Shown here: positions 1 to 11,059 of the stretch, in pieces
How positions within the stretch are numbered: the stretch's first letter is position 1
Layout: each line of letters starts with the position of its first letter
NCBI RefSeq assembly: GCF_000327385.1
Contig: NW_008710662.1
Coordinates: forward strand, 3,233,731-3,297,730
Direction of reading: 5' to 3'
Source: Lottia gigantea
Lineage: Eukaryota; Mollusca; Gastropoda; Lottiidae
Length of the DNA: 64,000 nt
Program-made: the position numbers and the translations under genes
Notes under the pieces: generated by a model
Databases searched by the model: none
Seen by the model: only the letters and a program-made list of their open reading frames with translations
Told to the model about the DNA's origin: nothing

Positions 1-2
1 GT

Positions 3-203
3 CTATTGCCGTTCCAGTTTGGAAGTACATGTAGGCTTATTGGTAGTGGAAGTAGGTAGTGGGCCGTCGGTTGTGGTAGACATGGTAGCTAGTGGCCCGT
101 CGGTTGAGGTAGACGTGGTGGCGAATGGACCGTCGATAGTGGAAGGCATGGTAGTTAGTGGCACTTCAGTAGTGGTATGCGTGGTAGCAGAGAGTGTTGT
201 AGT
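3..203 (-). CDS. Terminal exon of a Thr/Ser/Pro-rich mucin-like protein (partial gene)
   Basis: On the minus strand this stretch encodes 66 residues and a TAG stop. It contains four copies of an 11-residue unit (33 bp) resembling TDGPLATMSTT, rich in Thr, Ser and Pro, followed by the tail NKPTCTSKLERQ. Such composition is typical of O-glycosylated mucin-like stalks; no membrane segment follows. A plausible acceptor (CCAACAATCCCAG) sets the left boundary of the exon in transcript direction at 203, phase 0. The same frame stays open to 278. The exon is more GC-rich than its surroundings. The opposite strand also reads through (Val/Gly/Ser-rich), but that reading has no splice signals and low-complexity hydrophobic content, so I prefer the minus strand. 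Function unknown; the stop is real only if the repeat is coding. Confidence 0.45.
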   Translation of the reverse strand, partial: TTTLSATTHTTTEVPLTTMPSTIDGPFATTSTSTDGPLATMSTTTDGPLPTSTTNKPTCTSKLERQ

Positions 204-256
204 CTGGGATTGTTGGCGGCAGATAGCTAGTAGATCATCTTCAGAGTGTAGGTTTA

Positions 257-391
257 TACAGACATGCGGTGTGAACAGTTATTCTGTTGTTGTGTAACCT
301 TAAAGCCAACTGTCCAGTCATTGGTTTTGTTGTCACTCATCCAGGCTACAAGAATGTCTTTAATGTCACCGTTCATATATGTAAGTATCCA
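257..391 (-). CDS. Possible small exon upstream of the mucin-like exon
   Basis: A 45-codon minus-strand reading between two stops contains MNGDIKDILVAWMSDNKTND, then WTVGFKVTQQQ. The Trp/Asp/Asn pattern looks protein-like and faintly recalls the middle helices of a death-fold domain. Splice sites are unclear: TTCTTGTAG is the best acceptor and AAG|GTTACA a weak donor. The phase does not join cleanly to the exon at 1030-1246. Treat it as a guess. Confidence 0.22.
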
Positions 392-1029
392 TTATTGATA
401 CCTGAGCCCTCTTAACAAATTGGTCGTGAATGATCAGTATATAACGAAGAAGTTGTTGTTTTTTCATCAAACCAACGGATACATGAGAATATATTGGCTA
501 TTAAGATTTACAATTAGTTTTTTTTTTTTATAGAATTTTAAAGTTAATTTAATTTTAGATATAAATCACTGAATACAATATAAATTGACATTCTCATACG
601 TTAACTACATAGAGACCATTTTTAACTCGTACATTTTAAAATTCTTGTCTGAGCTATATTATCTTGGTGTGAGATCGTCTGGATACGTTTTTGGTCCATT
701 AGCGACCTATTCAATTAAGTTCTAAAGGGAAGAAACAATGGGTTCATTAAACTGCTTGATACATTTCCATAATATTCAAGGAAGAATTTTCAATACTTTT
801 TCCATCGGCAGAATAAATGTTAAAATATATATTCCTCAAGCCACTATTCAAATTCGATTAGCCACAATGTTGGAAATAAATTTGTTGTGTCAAAGTGACA
901 CTATAACTGTGGCAGAACAAGCTCCTAGCTGCAATTTGTTTCATCGGGCCAAATGACAAAGTGAATAAAGCCGAACTTGACTAGGTACTAAGGATTAGTA
1001 GAAACAAGGAAGCCTGTTTTACTTCTTAC

Positions 1030-1246
1030 ATTTCTGCATTTGGTATGTCTATGGAAACACCAAGAAGTAATGCTAGGTTCCCAATATCACGCTTTGAAAC
1101 CTCGGCCTTAATCGTGATTATCCCATTAGAGAGTATCGTGGGGTTCGTGTCAGCTCGAGACACAATCAGGGACTTTCCTTTATGAACGTTAGAGAGTGTA
1201 TCAAAGATAAGGAACAGAACGATCATGACACGCGAAATTAACCTAA
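1030..1246 (-). CDS. Candidate exon with death-fold-like sequence
   Basis: On the minus strand, a pyrimidine-rich acceptor (TTTTCTGTGCTCTTTTCAAG) is followed by an open reading frame that closes exactly at a consensus donor, GAAAT|GTAAGA, in phase 2. It encodes a hydrophobic start (VMIVLFLIFDTL), then SRADTNPTILSNGIITIKAE and VSKRDIGNLALLLGVS. The last part has the spacing of the first helices of death domains (D..LA..LGV), a family abundant in molluscs, but the similarity is weak. It could belong to the same minus-strand gene as the exons on either side. Both splice signals are visible; the identity is inference. Confidence 0.35.
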
Positions 1247-1950
1247 CTTGAAAAGAGCACAGAAAATCGTTTAAGAACGACCTGATCGAAATTCTACGAT
1301 CAGCTCCGAACCAATCATGGAGTTTCAAACGGATCGTACGACAGTGAGAACACTAGCAATGAGGCAAATTTTAAATTATCTTGATCATAATGTTACATTG
1401 TTTCCAGTACAGTACAAACACTACAGTTCCATTAAACATGATGAAATAGAAAAGAAAATAATGGATTTTGCAAAAGTTAAAAAGCTGATATAAGAGATCA
1501 TATCTGTAATAAAATAAAGTCGTAATGTAATTAGTTATTGACCTTTGTTGACATTTATCATTTCACCATAAAACCATGGATGAATTTCAACATTAAAAAA
1601 CATAACAAAGCCAATCATACATACTTTTTGTGTATTGCCACCGGCTGTCATTGATGCCAAGTATTAAGAATTATCTAGACAATGGGGGCAAATGTCACTT
1701 TAATAGGTGATTTACCAAAAATGCTTGTAAAATTTTTAGAAAAGAAAGAAAGAAACAAGTAGGCGTATATTTTACAAGGATAGGCTAACAACTTAGGTTT
1801 TCAGATAATGACCCTTTCTAACTGCTGGTCTTTGGCCAAACCTCTTTACATTTGTCTTTCCCAGATTATTCGTATCCATTTACAACGGCTGCATTTGTAG
1901 CTTTGCATATACGAGGTTCTTTTGCACAGTCGGCTAGAGCGTTGGTTCTT

Positions 1951-2081
1951 TCATGACGCTATGTGCTTGGTTACGTCGAGCAAATGGCGTCTGTGGGTTC
2001 TGATCTTGATTTGGCGTGTGAAAAGTCGGATGACCTTGAATAAGTCATCTTCACTCATAATTCCATTCGACCAAGCTTTTT
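1951..2081 (-). CDS. Candidate exon, charged unknown protein
   Basis: The minus strand has an acceptor CATACGCTTACAG, then 42 codons to a TGA. The peptide runs KAWSNGIMSEDDLFKVIRLF, then TRQIKIRTHRRHLLDVTKHI, charged and helical in character. The SNGI word recurs in the candidate exon at 1030-1246 (LSNGIITIK). The plus strand is also open here for 74 codons, so coding strand is not settled. I prefer minus because of the acceptor and composition. No family recognised. Confidence 0.28.
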
Positions 2082-2613
2082 CTGTAAGCGTATGCTATAA
2101 ATTTAATCCAAAACCAAAAAAGACCATTATTAATAATGAAAGCTAAATGTTCAACGCTTCTTGAAAAGAAAGCAGAGTATCAAATTTATTAATTGAAGTA
2201 GCTAACTTGTAAACAATTAAATATTTCACAACAAGCTCAATAATTGCTTGAATGACCATTTTCTTCTGTCAATTAGTTCTACCATATGAGCCCAATCAAC
2301 AATAGCTAATTTGTTATTTGCAGTGTATGTAAATGCCAGACAGCTGAACAGAATACAACTAATTTGAATCTATGGATATAAGATACTGCCTTTGTTTTCT
2401 CAAGTTTTGTCAACTAATTGGATGCAAGGATCAGACCTGTATGAAATAGGACTGAACACTTCCAACGGTGATTCGACGCACAGATTTATATAGTGGATCG
2501 CTTCGAAATTCGGGGTTTGGCTTACACTTAAGTGAGGAATTCAACCTGGTTACATGAACTCATAAACGGATGTAAAAGGGATGGTAGAGAGGTTTAGTAA
2601 AATGTTGAGTGTG

Positions 2614-2760
2614 TCGGGGACACTGAAAGCATCAATTTGCACCGTTTCAATTTTCAATCGGATGTTGTGATTCCTGCAATTCCACACAAACTAAGTGCTT
2701 GAACCACAGACGTCTGATGAAAATTGAAATGGTGCAAATTGATGCTATCATTGCCTCCGA
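2614..2760. mobile_element. Foldback MITE, about 147 bp
   Basis: Two long inverted arms face each other: 2629-2656 and 2718-2745 are reverse complements over 28 bp with one mismatch (core GCATCAATTTGCACC). A more diverged outer 15 bp extends the arms to 2614 and 2760 (TCGGGG/TCGGAG). The loop is about 60 bp. No coding capacity. No clear target duplication was seen, so the superfamily is open. Confidence 0.6.
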
Positions 2761-3185
2761 TATAGAGAAAACCTCTTTACAATCCCTTTAAGCGTTAAAC
2801 ATTTCCAAGGCATCTAATTTCAAATTTGATATTTATTTCATGTCCATTCATTCACCTATGTAATCAAAATGGGTTAAACACTGTAGATTCTAGAGTACTT
2901 GTGAGAAAATGTGATCCGGCGGACGAGCATTAGTTAAAGTATATCAAACAAGTCAACTAATGGCAACTATGACGCCAGACACACGGGAGCACTGATGTTT
3001 ATTGAGAAAACGAATTCAGGCTACGTCCGATTTTGAAGGTAGACACTGGATTATTTTCTATTTCTTCCATTGTAACACATTAGAATACAAAGAAACAAAG
3101 ATATGTTCCAATCAATCGCAATCAAATATCACGAAAGACAAAGTGCCGACGCTATGACAAATTCTTGCAGTACCTAGTACTTATT

Positions 3186-3329
3186 GATTAGTACTTGTCA
3201 TGATTATCAACACGTTGTCGCGATTAGTACTTGAAATCATCATCATCACGTTATCGTGATTAATACTTGACATCGCCATCATCACGATGTCGTGATTAGT
3301 ACTTGACATCATCATCATCACGTTGTCGT
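3186..3329. repeat. 36-bp minisatellite, four copies, each able to form a hairpin
   Basis: Four head-to-tail 36-bp units begin GATTAGTACTTG and contain an ATC-rich middle. Across three unit junctions the sequence ATCACG-nnGT/nnAT-CGTGAT forms a 6-bp stem with a 4-base loop (for example ATCACGTTGTCGTGAT). Copies differ by a few substitutions; the first is the most diverged. Confidence 0.9.
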
Positions 3330-5303
3330 GATAACATTACAGACATAACAAACATATCATGTGGCATTGGAGAGTAGCATATCCATGAGATAGTCATATT
3401 AACTCTTGGTACAAAATGGAAAAGATTTCTCGAGCATCATTTCCATCGAGACTAGTATGAGATGGCCAGTGACTCGGAAATATTGAGGCCAATGATAAAG
3501 ACGTTATGAAATCAGTCAGTTCACTAATGTCGTACAGTTTAACAGAAAACAGGTCACTATAATCCGTTTTATATGTCGAATCTGTTGTTTCCTAATTTTA
3601 TTTCTTACTCTCAAGAGTATGTCATTTTCAATTCAAGATAGTATATTGACTCTAAATTAACAATAAAAATCCGTACAAGCAAAACAATTCCGTTAACCAA
3701 AAGTCTTGTCCAAGTGTGTTACGATAACGCTTCTAGCATGAAAACGGGCAATACGTGATCGACAGTGACGAGAAAACACACACACAAAAAAAAATGCCAT
3801 TAGCATAAGGTAGATGACGTTGAAGAAATACTTGTTAAATGTAAAAATTGAGTATCTTTTTACACGATTCTTCAGAAGAATCCACATGCTAAATTAAAAA
3901 GAAGGGAGCTTCAAATGAAAAGAGTATTAGATTTATTTTCTTACTATATTGTTAAGGGATACAGTATGTACCCAGGGCCAGGGATTATGATCTTATCTGA
4001 AATATCTGTTATTTTCCACCTCTACATGCTACATACTTGGAACGAAAGTAACGGATCTTCACAGACTTTTAAGTGGTTTTACTCATAAATATATATGACA
4101 GTGTTTTTAGTGTTCAGGGGAAAAGTTGGTTATTTCAAGACAATATGGCGCTGCAACACTTTATAAAAACATATATCTACTTTATTCCCCTCTGATAGTT
4201 GTTAATAAACACATAAAACCTTATATAAGTTTTACTATGAAATTGCTCGAAAGTTTATTTTTCGTGCTTTCACATATAAAGACTTTAGCAACATTACGTA
4301 ATTATGGGTTAACTGTAAAAAGTTAATTTGAGACTTCAATTCCATCGAGCAGTCTTCTAGACGGTAAGTTAATTGAAGCTAGCTATTTGGCCGCCAACAT
4401 TTTCTAAGTACCTTTTGAGTGTACTGTGTTATGAATGTCTAGTAGAATCGAAAGGTGGGTTAGAAATATACACGGTTATTTTTTCAGTCTTCTACTTCAG
4501 AATATCGACTACGAAGTAAGAAAAGACCTTTTGTTGATTTTATTTTGTGTGTAAACATTATTTTATTCACAAATAATATTTCACTAAATTATATTCAAAT
4601 ATACATTATGCAAAAAAAAAATGGGGCACAGTTCTACTTTTGTTATTATATCAAAAAGATGGTAACTCATCAAGAATATAATTTAATGAGCATTAATTAC
4701 ACACGCTTGCCTAAAGTTTGAAGTCTATTCAAAGAATTCATTGAATATAATGAATGTAAAGAATGCTTTTTTGAAACATAAGTGAGCTCAAGCATTTTAT
4801 TATTTGCATGTGCTCACAGTAAAAAATATTGATCTATTAATCATTTTAATCACATGAAGATATTGGCGAGAAGTCTGACCTACAATGAAATGTTTCAATT
4901 AGGCTTTGACTAACATTAAAACAGACTGGTCTGCACCATAGAATTTCACAACATATATTGACCCAGAGGCACCGGACAACAAAAGAGGTTGGCTAATATT
5001 TCAACAGAAATATTAGGAACTACAAATGTTACAAATGTTAATAGCTGGACAGGGAACGGCAATATGCCCATGTTGGCGTATGAAAAGCATCATTAGCATT
5101 GCTTTTAAACTAAGTCTAAATTTAGAAAGAATAGAGACACATGTCCGATCCCTCTCAGTGACCAGTGATAGTAATCATCACTATCAGGTGCAAAAAAAAG
5201 GTTTCCTTTTTTTGAAATTGTAATCACAACTACAATTCACATATGTATAGAACATATTAGTTGATAAAAGTTTTATCGCTCTTCAATAATTCATAAACAA
5301 TAA
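3330..5303. other. No gene recognised
   Basis: AT-rich sequence with frequent stops in all frames and no splice pair worth calling. Only short poly-A/T runs were seen. Confidence 0.5.
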
Positions 5304-6366
5304 ATAGCTTGCCAGGCAAGGTAATATACGCCCACTAGCAGCTTTGATTTTGAATAAAAATATTTAGCAGTACAGTAACAATCACCAGTATGAAATATTC
5401 AACCTTCAGTCAATCACTTCTTTTGAACTATTTTTGGCGATACTGAATAATAAAAGCAAGAATTGTGCCTTTTAGTGTTTAAGAGCTAAAATTTGAAAGC
5501 GTTTTCAAGAACGAGGTCAATAACTCCTATAAAAACCTTTTTTGTTGATTTTTTGATTTTCGATAGGGTGCATCCATTGGTGATAATAAACAATTTCACC
5601 AAATTTCTTCGAAATTAGTCAAGAACTTTGCTTCTAGAGTGTTTACAAGCTAGACATTGAACAAGCTTCAAAGAACAAGGCAATAACTGATATTAAATAT
5701 TTTTCAATTCTTCTGATTTTCAAAAGGGTTTATCCTTGGGCAATTACAAACACTCACACTAAGTTTCGTCATAATCTGTCGAGAATTGTGCTTTATAAAG
5801 TGTTTATGAGCTAAAAATTGAATGCGTTCTCAAGATCAAGGGAAATAACCCATACTGAATATTTTTGATTCTTCTGATTTTAGATAGGGTTCATCCTTGG
5901 GTGATTACAAATACTCACACCAAGTTTTGTTAAAATTTGTCAAGAATTGTGCCTTCTAGAGTGTTTACGAGCTAAAAATTTAACGCGTTTTCAAGAACAA
6001 GGGCAATAACTCATACTTAATATTTTTCGATTGTCCGGATTTTCAATAGGGTTTATTCCTGGTTGATAACAAACACTCACACAAGGTTTTGTTAAAATCT
6101 GTCCATAATTCAACCTTCTAGAGCGTTTACGACCTTAAAATTGAACACATTTTCAAGAACCCTATCGAAGAGCTGCAATAACTCATACTAATTATATTCT
6201 TGCCAAGTTTCGTTGAAATCTGTCAATAATTGAACCTTCTAGAGTGTGTACATGTTAAAATCAGTCAAGAATTGAGAATGTTTATGAACAATTGTGGACG
6301 GATGGACCAACGGACGGGCATGTATGACGACAATTTACGCCCCACATTTGATGTGGGCGTATGAAA
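5304..6366 (+). mobile_element. Pearl/Helentron-like non-autonomous element, copy A
   Basis: The left end reads ATAGCTTGCCAGGCAAG, then TATACGCCCACTAGCAGC. The right end is CCCACATTTGATGTGGG, a 7-bp-stem hairpin, then CGTATGAAAATA. TACGCCCAC on the left and GTGGGCGTA on the right are inverted. Between them lie at least four tandem units of about 161 bp, starting near 5552, 5713, 5874 and 6035, each with AAGAATTGTGCCTTCTAGAG-type cores and TCAAGAACAAGGGCAATAAC. This architecture (short inverted ends, terminal hairpin, internal minisatellite, no protein) matches bivalve 'pearl' elements and Helentron-associated elements. Other copies: 37563-38284, 10205-11052 and 40954-41410. Confidence 0.75.
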
Positions 6367-6801
6367 ATAACGGCATAAAGTTACAAAGAGAAATAATGAA
6401 CACTATTAAAATTTCATTATAAAAAAAATGAAACGTCGTTCAGGTGTAACAAAATACTTTGAATTCATTGAATGAATTGGTTTGCCAATGTTGATGAATA
6501 GAAATCAATTTCATAATGATATTAAATTCGATACACTGAAATTAAATAATATGCAAAAAAATGTATTGAGAATCAACTAAATCAAACTAACTGGAAAATA
6601 TAAAAAATCTGCAATTGAAATTCATTTCATCAGTAAGGAATTAATGAATTTATAGTTTAAAAACAACAGTTTGAAAGTACAGAATAAATGAATCTAAAAC
6701 ACTGATGAGTTGTATTCGATTAAAACAAAGGTCCAAGAACCAAGATGATGAACCTTAATACATAAAAAGAAAATAAAATTGTCTGAATTTAATAGTCTAA
6801 A

Positions 6802-6893
6802 GAAGACGGGCAACTCAATGCAATGTGCAGATTAAGCCAGGATATCGGCATAAGCCTGCTCTTTTTCGATTTTCAATAGTCAAAGGATACACA
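6802..6893 (-). mobile_element. SINE fragment (body only)
   Basis: Minus-oriented piece of the same SINE as the full copy at 58296-58668. It carries the GAAGACGGGCAAC and CCTGCTCTTTTTCGATTTTC words of the body. Head and tail are lost, and the sequence is diverged, so this is an old copy. Confidence 0.6.
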
Positions 6894-9800
6894 TTTTTTG
6901 GCACATGGAACCTTTACACAAGCAAGCTATTTTATTTAACAAGTAGTGTAATATACTCATTCTACCCATTATTATTTCAAACAAATCACCCAATGTTTCA
7001 TTTACTTCTTGAGAGGTATTCACATTCCAAACTTTGCAGTTTTTTTGCAATTTAAATTTAAAGAATTTCTGAACAACGAATTCTAAAAAAAATGTCGGCA
7101 AAGAGTTTTTTGTCCACAGCGTTTGAATCTTACTGTGTTGATTGTCAATCTTCTTTTTAAAGTGATAATGTGTACATTTAAAAGAAATCGAGTACATTGC
7201 TATTTAACCAAAATCTGTTTCGCCATCAGCATTGAGCTCTGAGACGCACAAGACAATATAATTGAATTTCAAATCTTCGAATCCATCGCAATTCATGACC
7301 GAAATGGGTCACTGAAGGGAACTTTAACTCTGCTTGTAGATGGACAAACAGCAGTCAGCAGTAGAATGAAATGTAACTGGGTTTTGTAAGGAAATTGTTT
7401 TAGCGGAAAGGTAATGGTAATATGTTTCAATTACTATAATAAACATTTTCCACATCGTAGGAGAATTATTTTAGAGTTTAACAATCTATAACATATCACT
7501 AATTCGTTAAAACATTGGGATTTAGAGATATTCTGCAATTTAAAGTACACAGATATTTTAATCCGTCATAGCTTTTAAATCTGAATTACAATTTTTCTCT
7601 TTGGATGTGTCCACTACTATACAACTTTTACTCTCTTTGGACGTGATATTTGATTGACGAAATTGTCTTTTGTACGGATTTTTATATACAAAACCTTTGG
7701 AAGGTATTGGCTTGCATTAACTGTCATGATCGCAAGTCAAATCACGTTTAACAAAAAACATCAGTATGATTTTGTATTGGCAGCTGAGATAATCTTTGTA
7801 GCAAAAATACATAATATTGTAGACAACCTGAAGGCTTGCATAATTCTTGTTTCTAACTGATATATAGATTTTTGCTGAATTAACATACATTGATCGTAAA
7901 AGTCAAAGTTAATTGTCTTGCAGACATATTTCTCATACTCAATGTAATATTATTATATCAAACAATAGATATATAATGATGACGATCAAAGAATGTGTTG
8001 AAAGCCACTCAGTAGGTCCATTTCGATTGACAATTAGGTTTTGGTATCTGTTTTTTTTCTAGTTTGTTATGGAAATGTACGGCAATCTATATTATGGTTA
8101 GTTGATTAACTTGTTCTTAACCAGACATTACTATATTGACCCGTCTAGTTTCACCACAAATCTTTTCCCCGAAAACGTGTTAAAAGCTATATTAGTTGGT
8201 GAGAGGAATAGAAAATCTAAATGAAATTAAGTACGACGTAAGAGTCTTGTATCAAATCGGGGATAAAAGCCCTGACTATCTATTGATTCAAGTTGGTTTT
8301 ATAACATCATTTAGCTAACTAGCAGTATTTATGGGACACGCAATAAACAGGATCATAGATAAATCACAAATATTGTTATTCTGCTTATCACTAGTCTATT
8401 ATTGAAAGCATTCGTATTAATATAATCGGCGTCAAGAAATGGCATTCTATAAAATACCATGTCAACTTTTCAATTCTTGTAAAATAATAAATGTCTTTCC
8501 AAGATATATTTGAATCTTCCGTTTTGTCTACAAAATCTCATACACCGTTTTCTTTTATTTACGATTGTTTCTTTATACATATCGATTTCTTACAACTAAT
8601 TTAACACATTTCTACCCCAGTGCCTATTTCTTTACTAATAACTTTCACCCTCTTAAGCAATGGTTACCAACTGCATGGCTGCAAATTGGTCTGGATAATG
8701 ATTATTGTTGCTATAACTGGCTTTATAAGGATCAATAAAAAAAGATTGGGTGATTTGATGGTTTTGTCATCTTCATTCAAGCTAGAAATCACGTAAGATG
8801 AAATATATGATTTATTTTTGTGTATCAATTGAGTTTGAACTGTTCGTAAAGAACTTGTCAAGAGTGTAATAACGCTTGACTTATGATTTTAATCAATACA
8901 TCATTTAACAAAACCTTGGAACAGGTTTGAATCAATATCAATTGAAGGAAACGAAGTATGTACGTATTATTTGATTGAAAATTGTTTGATTAAAGTGCAA
9001 AGCAATAGTAACATACTGATTACTTGTATTAATAATAGAATTGCAAGTATAAAACATTAATTGTAGCCAATATTAAATGAAACAACTGGTTTGACTTTAT
9101 ACTTTGAACTCAGATGATGTGTAAAGCAGCCTTGTATTTATGTGTAATTATAATCAAGAATATAGTATAGTTACATACTTTACTGGTCCAACAAAACAGT
9201 ATTTAATACTTCACGACAAGACGAAAATGAAAGAAAGATGGAACTTTACTTTAAACTGTTGTCACTCCATGTTTCTAAATGAAAAGAAGGGACAGCAAAA
9301 TATGCCTTTGGGATACTAACGCCAAAACACCATGCTTCAAACAATCTAAACCATGAATAGATTCTCAAACTAATATCAATCTAATTGGTATGATTTATAT
9401 TCAATATGCTGAAATAGCTAATAAAAATTATTTGGTATTTAAATTCAACAAAAATAGTCCTTTAGCTGATCAATAGATCTATTCCGGGTATTATCAGTGA
9501 ACTGTACCAGTTTGACCCATTTCATTAGTACTTAATAATACAAATAATCTTTTATGTAACTATTGCAATTATCATTGTGAAGAAGTACAATGGTTGTATG
9601 GTCTAACTGTACAGGTGCAGTATTCTAATTAAATTATTTGGTTCTATTCTCACCCAAAATCGCAGTGTTTAATTATAGAAAGAGAGCCAATATACTCAAA
9701 ATATTTGACACCGCGTCCTAAGTATTATTTTGTTTAGTATTTATGTGTTTTTTTGCAAATAAGCCCTTTTGTATTGTGTAATTAGTAAACCAAAACCTAT

Positions 9801-10015
9801 TTCAGTAAATATGATATAAAATAGTATTGGAATTGTTTGACATGATAACCAAACATATTGCTAAATCTTCTATTTATTGATATTAGTGAAATATGATCCA
9901 ACTTCAATTACACCAATTTTCATTGGTTCGGTGGTTTATATTCGTTCTTACTGATGTAACTCTGGCCAAGATAAATAAATACATCAAAATAATCATTATT
10001 AGCGATGTTAACTAG
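6894..10015. other. No gene recognised
   Basis: AT-rich, stop-dense sequence. A plus-strand stretch near 7220-7385 is open for about 50 codons and ends at a weak GTAAGG donor, but its acceptor is poor and nothing is recognisable. Confidence 0.45.
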
Positions 10016-10017
10016 CA

Positions 10018-10185
10018 TCTGATACCACTTTTATATGAAATACTTACTCATTTATGATTGATATATTTCCATATGTGAAAAGTTCATCAGCTGCTACCAA
10101 TGGTTTGCCAGTATATTTTTGGGATTTTGGGATTAGTTTTGCGGTTTGGAACGTTCGTACTTACTTCATTTATCTGAACCCTTTG
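10018..10185 (+). repeat. Interspersed repeat R, copy 3
   Basis: Shares GATACCACTT, GAAATACTTACTCA, TATGATTGATATA, then AAG..CTACCAATG and GCGGTT words, in order, with 32670-32945 and 37110-37385. It carries extra sequence in the middle. It lies directly before a pearl-like element (10205). Confidence 0.6.
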
Positions 10186-10204
10186 AACATTCATACCTTA
10201 CAAG

Positions 10205-11052
10205 AAGATAGCTTGCCAGGCAACGTAACATACGCCCACTACCAGCTGTCAGAGATGATAACAATGTCTGTAGTGGTTTAAATATGAAACCAATTATTCG
10301 ATTTTTACTAATTGCAACTTTTACTAAGCTCTCATACCAAGTTTCATCAAGATCGGATAAAAAAATGTAGTCTCTATCAGGCCTACAAGCCAAATTTGAC
10401 GCACTGAATTAATTCAAGGGCCTTAACTAAAAAACCATTCATCCAATTATTACCATTTTTGAACCTGAGATCTCATCAATTTATACATGCATATATCGAG
10501 ATCAGATAAAAACTGCGCCCTGTATCATGACTACATGCCAAATTTGAAGCGTTTTTAATAAGTTAAGTGCAACAACTCTAACACCATCTATCCGATTATG
10601 ACCAAATTCAAACTTGACCGAGGTCTCATCAATACATACATGGATACCAAGTTTCATTACGATAGTTTATAGCGTGCCTAGAAGCCAAATTTGACGTGTT
10701 TTTTCTAAGTCAAGGTTACTAACCCTGAAATCATTCATTCGATTGTTACCAAATTTAAACTTGACTGCGGTCTTATCAATAGCAAGCATGCTAAGTTTCA
10801 TAAAGATCGGATAAAAATATACAAGCCAAATTTAACACGATTTTACTAAGTCAAGGGCAATAAGTCTGAAACCTTTCATCTGATTATTACCAATTTCGAA
10901 CTTGACCAGATCTCATCCATATATACATGCATACCAAATTTCATCAAGATCAGATTAAAGCTGTAGCCTCTATCGTGCATACAAGAAATGTGGACGGACG
11001 AACAGGGGCGACGGAAATATACGTCCACATTTCCCTGTAGGCTTATAAAAAA
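10205..11052 (+). mobile_element. Pearl/Helentron-like element with a different tandem core, copy D
   Basis: The left end GATAGCTTGCCAGGCAACG plus CATACGCCCACTACCAGC matches copy A. The right end reads ACGTCCACATTTCCCTGTAG, then GCTTATAAAA, a degraded form of the same hairpin end. The interior is unrelated to copy A: tandem units of about 140-150 bp mark GCCAAATTTGACG, ATTACCAAATTCGAACTTG, and AAGTTTCATCAAGATCGGAT. No coding sequence. Confidence 0.7.
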
Positions 11053-11059
11053 CAGTTAT

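Noticed and set aside
19-297. Plus-strand Val/Gly-rich 92-codon frame
   Set aside because: Opposite strand gives a mucin-like Thr/Ser/Pro repeat with a splice acceptor and stop, which is the better biological reading.
7220-7386. Possible exon ending at GTTTT|GTAAGG
   Set aside because: About 50 open codons are expected by chance at several places in a window of this size, and the acceptor is poor.
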